A stretch of DNA of 64,000 nucleotides from Letharia columbiana (lineage: Eukaryota; Ascomycota; Lecanoromycetes; Lecanorales; Parmeliaceae), in NCBI RefSeq assembly GCF_014066305.1, contig NW_023501064.1:1-64000 (forward strand), in the 5' to 3' direction. The position numbers and the translations under genes were made by a program. The notes under the pieces are model-generated. The model was not told where the DNA came from, ran no database searches, and worked only from the letters and a program-made list of their open reading frames with translations. Numbering within the stretch: position 1 is the first letter of the stretch; each line of letters starts with the position of its first letter. This document shows positions 59,861 through 64,000 of this stretch, piece by piece.

Positions 59861-62401
59861 CTAGCCGACAATACACCATCCAATGATCACAAGGATCGTC
59901 TGCACGGGATGCCAGACGCAGTACAGCACTTTATTTACAAAGACAAGCATTCTTGTCACTACCATGAATAAATTCAGAAGCACCAGCAAGTATGCGGCGG
60001 CAAGGGCAAGATCTTTCATCGCTCTAAAATGATCCTGTGTTGTTGCATTTGCCGTTCTCAAGGTGGTCAAGGCAGGCGAAGCATGATGCAGTGTCCTCAT
60101 GACATGGCAAATCATCTGGTGAAGAAGTTGCTGGACAAAGCCCAGTTTAGATGAAAGTTCGACGCAAGCTTCTGCGGCGTAAAACCACCACTTCATGTCT
60201 GCTGCTTTCCTCAAAATTGATCGTCTATGCGCCAGAGTGTCCTCCTGCATCAAGGCCGTCAGGTTTGGATGTTCACCTTCCGGCTCGGCCTCAGCCCATT
60301 GTCCAGCAAACCATGCCCTGCTATCACCGCCAATAGCAAGCTCTGCGGGTAGGGTTGCCTGCGCCTTGTCGTCAGCAACATATTGAAGCTTCACTCCTGG
60401 TACCGCTCTAGATTCGTTACCAAGGTGGCCGTATATAGGGGTGCATCCATCGCCACTTTGGTCCCGCTGAATGCGCTCTCGAGCAACATTTGCACGTCCG
60501 ATACTTAGTCCTTGAGTCAATTGCGTGGGGTTTGCTAGGTTTTTCGGCCAGTTCTCGCCCGGTGGTTGCCTGAGACAGTCTGCGGGCATCGGTTCCTTCC
60601 TCTGATATTTTGTTTCTGCTTGGTCTCTTGCGGAAACGGCCTTCTCTGTGGGTCTGATTGCTCGGCTCCTTGCTGTCATCAAGCCTGAAGTTTGGAAACT
60701 GTCCACTGAGTTGGTGCTGGGGTAGGATTGTTTGTTTCTGGGTGCACTTGCTTGACGGTAGCCATCCAGAGGCATCTCGCACCCGGGAGAAAGGTAATTC
60801 ACTCTCGGAACGACGCTGCTCTCTTCTTGCCTCTGCATTTTCGGCCTCTGTCCCCACCTTGGCCCCTTTGTTGAAGTGGTAATGAAAGTGGTGGTGCACA
60901 CATCCTTTACAGCTTGCCTTTGTTGTTCTAAAGGCTTCAGCCTTGCCGGCAATCGCTGCGTTGGGCGACGGTAGGAAGACGTTCCTAGGTTGGCGAAATG
61001 GCTGGGATGTAGAAATTGCAAGCGGGGGAGGTATTGGTTCAAGGTCAGAGAAGCCGGTGGAGGATCTGACAGCGTTGGGGATGGGCTTGGTTCTGATTCG
61101 TTTGGAAGGCACTGGTGTGCTTGCCCAGTAATCAGAGAAGACTGGGATTGGGTAGCGCTCGCTGTCTGGCTGCACGTCGTTTGGGACTCTCGGCCTAAAA
61201 AAGGATCCGTCTTTCTCATGGCGTTGCTGATGTCTGTGTGGGATTCAAACGACGACCCTTTTGGTGTGTTGCTTGGAGTGATAATCCTGACCCTTTGCCG
61301 CTTCATGATGTCTTTCCTCGGCGTTGGTAGAGAAGATTCTCGGCTGTTTGCGTTAATGATGACCGTGTCACCGGAACCACTCTTGCGAACCACACCGCTT
61401 CCGACCTCCTTTCTTTGGATCTTGTGCAATTTGGTAGGGGGTGTGCTAGGTCCTTCCGGCGTCCATTGTCTGGGGGATGGTAATGTATCAGGGTCAAGCA
61501 TGGCAATACTCCCTCCTCCACGTCTGTATGCCCGAGCAATCCCCTCTTGGTATTTTTTGATCTGCCCATCCGTCATATTCTGTGGGTCGTGGTTATCCAC
61601 ACCGGGCATCTCAACCAGCAATCGATCTCCCAACTGTTTTATAGAAACTGTTCGACCAGTCTTGTCGCTCATACTCTGAGCAATGGGGCTCAAGAGCGGA
61701 CTCTCCACCAGACTCCATCCAAGGCTGTCCTGCTTCCACTTCTCACTGCGGGTCTTTCTCCTCGGCGAAGGACTGGCTGGTCTGACTTTACCCACAGCAA
61801 TGTAGTCACCCCCAAGGCACTCCTCGCTGCTATCACTAACAACAAACGGACTCACAAGTCCGGTCCTAGGGTTGGCTCCACGCTCCACCAATTGATCATC
61901 TCTGCTCACAGTCCTCATGCTCCCTCGCCTGGCCCCAGGACGATTGCTTCCTCTCTTGATCCTTTGTTCGTCTTTCCGCTCTTGCCTGAATTGACTCGAA
62001 GCTTTTACTTCGTCTCTAATTGTATCAGTCTTGTATTGCTCAGTCCCTTCCGCAAAATGTGCTTGTTTGCACTCGCCAAGTAGACCTCTGACAGGCACCG
62101 GTTTCCGCTTGGCCTTCTGCCTGGGAGCTTGGATGTCTGGTCCTGCGTTCTGGACCCTCGACTTGGCTCGCTTGTCATTAGTGTCAAGGTAGCCGAAGAC
62201 TCTGGCTGTGGCATCGATACTCCATATTACAGGGGCGATCTCGTAAGGCTCGACAGGTGAGGAAGGCTGAGGAGGCTTCTTGCGGAAGAGGTTGAATGTC
62301 GCGATTGACGGAAATGAGGATGGATTTTCTCTTTTCTTATGCCTAGAAGTGCATAAGGGAGCCGCTCTAACAGAAGTGTTTGGAGTAGGGGGGGACGACA
62401 T
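59861..62401 (-). CDS. Hypothetical 846-residue protein with C-terminal membrane hairpin
   Basis: A single uninterrupted frame. I do not recognise the family. Residues 1-70 are Pro/Ser-rich and basic. A conserved-looking stretch follows (YEIAPVIWSIDATARVFGYLD). The bulk (about 75-680) is charged, Ser/Pro/Gln/Arg-rich and probably disordered, with possible phosphorylation clusters (PASPSPRRKTR, SNTPKGSSFES). Residues about 245-310 look more ordered (SIKQLGDRLLVEMPG, DGQIKKYQEGIARAYRRGGG). The C-terminal ~160 residues are helical with WWFYAAEACVELSSKLG and end in two hydrophobic segments, about 798-822 and 825-846. It is thus a tail-anchored or hairpin membrane protein with the N-terminus probably cytosolic or nucleoplasmic. 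It converges with SEH1 (89-bp gap). Confidence 0.75.
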   Translation of the reverse strand: MSSPPTPNTSVRAAPLCTSRHKKRENPSSFPSIATFNLFRKKPPQPSSPVEPYEIAPVIWSIDATARVFGYLDTNDKRAKSRVQNAGPDIQAPRQKAKRKPVPVRGLLGECKQAHFAEGTEQYKTDTIRDEVKASSQFRQERKDEQRIKRGSNRPGARRGSMRTVSRDDQLVERGANPRTGLVSPFVVSDSSEECLGGDYIAVGKVRPASPSPRRKTRSEKWKQDSLGWSLVESPLLSPIAQSMSDKTGRTVSIKQLGDRLLVEMPGVDNHDPQNMTDGQIKKYQEGIARAYRRGGGSIAMLDPDTLPSPRQWTPEGPSTPPTKLHKIQRKEVGSGVVRKSGSGDTVIINANSRESSLPTPRKDIMKRQRVRIITPSNTPKGSSFESHTDISNAMRKTDPFLGRESQTTCSQTASATQSQSSLITGQAHQCLPNESEPSPSPTLSDPPPASLTLNQYLPRLQFLHPSHFANLGTSSYRRPTQRLPARLKPLEQQRQAVKDVCTTTFITTSTKGPRWGQRPKMQRQEESSVVPRVNYLSPGCEMPLDGYRQASAPRNKQSYPSTNSVDSFQTSGLMTARSRAIRPTEKAVSARDQAETKYQRKEPMPADCLRQPPGENWPKNLANPTQLTQGLSIGRANVARERIQRDQSGDGCTPIYGHLGNESRAVPGVKLQYVADDKAQATLPAELAIGGDSRAWFAGQWAEAEPEGEHPNLTALMQEDTLAHRRSILRKAADMKWWFYAAEACVELSSKLGFVQQLLHQMICHVMRTLHHASPALTTLRTANATTQDHFRAMKDLALAAAYLLVLLNLFMVVTRMLVFVNKVLYCVWHPVQTILVIIGWCIVG

Positions 62402-63217
62402 TGTTTGGGTGGAAACGCCACTGCATTCCTCAATGCTCAGGGATAGTCGCTTAAGTATAATGGATTAGGATGAGGGCAAAACATATACGGTGAAGCATTC
62501 ATAAGACTGAACTGCAAAAATTCGATGGGTTGATGATGTAGCTATCTCTTCATAATTCTTTCATTCGATAGATGGAAAGAGCCACTGGTTGACCACACAT
62601 TTCCTCGCTATCGTCATTTCTCCGCCATGGCTATTCTACGCACGAAATATCGAAGATTCTCTTCCCAGATCTGCCTTACTGTTCCTGAGCCCTACAAATC
62701 GAGTCAGCAATACATTCTGGGTCGCGACGAGCTCTTACACCCTCTGACCGTCCAGCTTGCTGATCGCATTAAAGGCCCGAATTTGAGTCATGGATTTTTG
62801 CTCATCTTGACTGACTTGAGCAGAAGGGCGAAATTACTGTGAAAACACACTCTGACATAAGATGGAAAATTTTCGCGAAAGAATACGATACCCGCTTCCG
62901 AACGCATCTGGCAGGTGCTATCACACCGGACTGGAGAGCTTGAGATGACACTGAGTTCCCAAGTGCGGATTTCAAAGCTATGCTGGTACAGGGCTGAGGC
63001 GTCCAAGGGTATTACGATAGATAAGCTATACCAAACGCTTATAGTTACATTTGTCATGCTGGTCTAATTCGTTTGTGCGCACTTCAGATTCGGTGTCGAG
63101 AACTTGAGCATGTTTTGAGCTGAATCGGTTATTTTTGGGTGACGTGGTGGTTTGAAGCTAGACTCATCGTGAAGGTCACCACGGAGAGTACTGCCACAAT
63201 TTCCAGTTTTTTGCAAC
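62402..63217. other. Intergenic region; one weak 71-codon frame
   Basis: The 816 bp between two minus-strand genes form a promoter for the 846-residue protein and the 3' flank of NUR1. A plus-strand frame at 62627-62842 has a good start context (GCCATGGCT) but no recognisable family and no supporting splice continuation, so it is not called. Confidence 0.4.
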
Positions 63218-64000
63218 TTAGAACCTCCTGCTCTCTCCTCTTGGTCCAGTCCCTTGCAAATGGCCCCATCGCTGTCCGTTCGGCATTGGAGCAAGACTAC
63301 TTCGTTTCAACGGACTACCCTCCCTCTTCGCGGGACTCAGGCTTCTTTCCCGCTGGCCTTGCGGACCAACAAAACTTGTAGACGCTGACTTGCGAAGTGG
63401 CGAGTTTGCATGAGAGAAAACTCCTAAGCTCCCACCGTCTCCAGTACCAGCAGCTCTGAATTGGGGCTGTCGCATGGCGGTCTGTGGACGTATGGGCGAT
63501 GATGAATCCCGGAGATGAGCCGGAGTCTGCGCAGATGGTGCTGTACTTGCTGAGATACCTCCTGACGGCATCGCTCGCCAAGCAGAGCCATCAAGATCTA
63601 CATGTTTGGCGTAATTGGGGTTCGGTCGAGTGTGAAAACCTCTATTTATGATGAACGTAGGCGCGTAAACATCCACAGAATCATCTTCATCCGCGTATTG
63701 TGGCATGCCATCAGTGGACGTTCCCGAATTACAGTATTGAGTCCCAACATTCCGCATCTGGGGCTGAGTGCGCGGATGAACGTATTTAGTGTCGTACTCA
63801 TTCATGACCTCCTTATGTATGACAGATGCATCTTTCGACTGCTGCGAGAAGCTTGATTGAAGGAGCAGCATTTGCGCAGACAGTAGGCCTGCAAGCACCA
63901 TTGTTGTTATAACAGTGGTGCTCGGTCTAGGATCGGAAACTGCAGTTGGTAGGAAAAGCCAATACACCAAGATATGTCCGGGACTGAACAAACAAAACAT
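63218..64000 (-). CDS. NUR1: NUR1/Mug154-family nuclear rim protein (5' end beyond the window)
   Basis: The minus-strand frame is open to the window edge, so only the C-terminal ~260 residues are seen. The Met at the edge is probably internal. It begins with the end of a membrane region (GHILVYWLFLPTAV and VITTMVLAGLLSAQMLLLQ), then the family block SVIHKEVMNEYDTKYVHPRTQP...RNVGTQY and VDVYAPTFIINRGFHTRPNPNY. A Ser/Pro/Arg-rich tail with SLSPAKREGSPLK follows, which fits cell-cycle phosphorylation. In yeast Nur1 pairs with Heh1/Src1 at the inner nuclear membrane and tethers rDNA and silent chromatin; in fission yeast the Mug154-Lem2 pair acts in heterochromatin anchoring. Function here is inferred from the family. 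Confidence 0.85.
   Translation of the reverse strand: MFCLFSPGHILVYWLFLPTAVSDPRPSTTVITTMVLAGLLSAQMLLLQSSFSQQSKDASVIHKEVMNEYDTKYVHPRTQPQMRNVGTQYCNSGTSTDGMPQYADEDDSVDVYAPTFIINRGFHTRPNPNYAKHVDLDGSAWRAMPSGGISASTAPSAQTPAHLRDSSSPIRPQTAMRQPQFRAAGTGDGGSLGVFSHANSPLRKSASTSFVGPQGQRERSLSPAKREGSPLKRSSLAPMPNGQRWGHLQGTGPRGESRRF

Noticed and set aside
62627..62842. 71-codon plus frame with good start context
   Set aside because: No recognisable family, no splice extension that lengthens it; not supportable from sequence alone.

Overview
The window looks like a chromosome segment of a filamentous ascomycete (Pezizomycotina). Introns are 50-65 nt with GT(GC)...AG ends. The encoded proteins (LEU1 with its long fused form, ALG7, SEH1, BRO1, a mitochondrial DnaJ, a SAP30-type Sin3-binding protein, a NUR1/Mug154 protein) read as fungal orthologues. 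The repeats carry the signature of repeat-induced point mutation (RIP). I cannot place it to genus; Dothideomycetes is a guess from the feel of the orthologues.

The window has two compartments. Positions 1 to about 38,970 are an extremely AT-rich repeat desert with no intact conventional gene. CpA/TpG dinucleotides are almost absent while CpG survives, which is the CpA>TpA pattern of RIP. Inside it I can resolve: (i) a repeat module with a 126-bp tandem repeat, present as a little-mutated partial copy at 1-743 (minus orientation), a long little-mutated copy at 16,934-18,990 (plus), and RIP-ruined copies at 744-1,180 and 2,010-3,275; (ii) a GC-rich hairpin island at 1,543-1,945; (iii) a pair of about 465-bp inverted repeats (4,685-5,152 and 27,669-28,131) that could bound a 23-kb element; (iv) a ruined Ty3/gypsy chromovirus with two 275-bp LTRs (6,159-13,280); (v) a second LTR-like pair (19,788-20,460 and 22,319-22,995); (vi) several coding-like or satellite tandem arrays (24-bp, about 93-bp and about 270-bp periods).

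From about 38,970 the composition switches sharply to ordinary coding DNA. The genes in order are: a two-finger C2H2 / fungal-specific transcription factor (+); a SAP30 Sin3-binding-domain protein (+); mitochondrial DnaJ MDJ1 (+); ESCRT-associated BRO1 (+); a GPR1/FUN34/YaaH acetate-transporter family protein (-); 3-isopropylmalate dehydratase LEU1 (-); ALG7, the first enzyme of N-glycan precursor synthesis (-); nucleoporin/SEA-complex protein SEH1 (+), divergent from ALG7; an unrecognised 846-residue protein with a C-terminal membrane hairpin (-); and the C-terminal part of a NUR1/Mug154 nuclear-rim protein (-) running off the window end. These are mostly single-copy housekeeping genes and do not form a pathway cluster.

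I rebuilt exon structures by eye from splice motifs, reading-frame continuity and family conservation. The strongest candidate for something undescribed is the 16.9-19.0 kb module: a 42-residue tandem-repeat reading frame in a RIP desert, broken by one RIP-type stop, with an inverted shorter-array copy at the window start.
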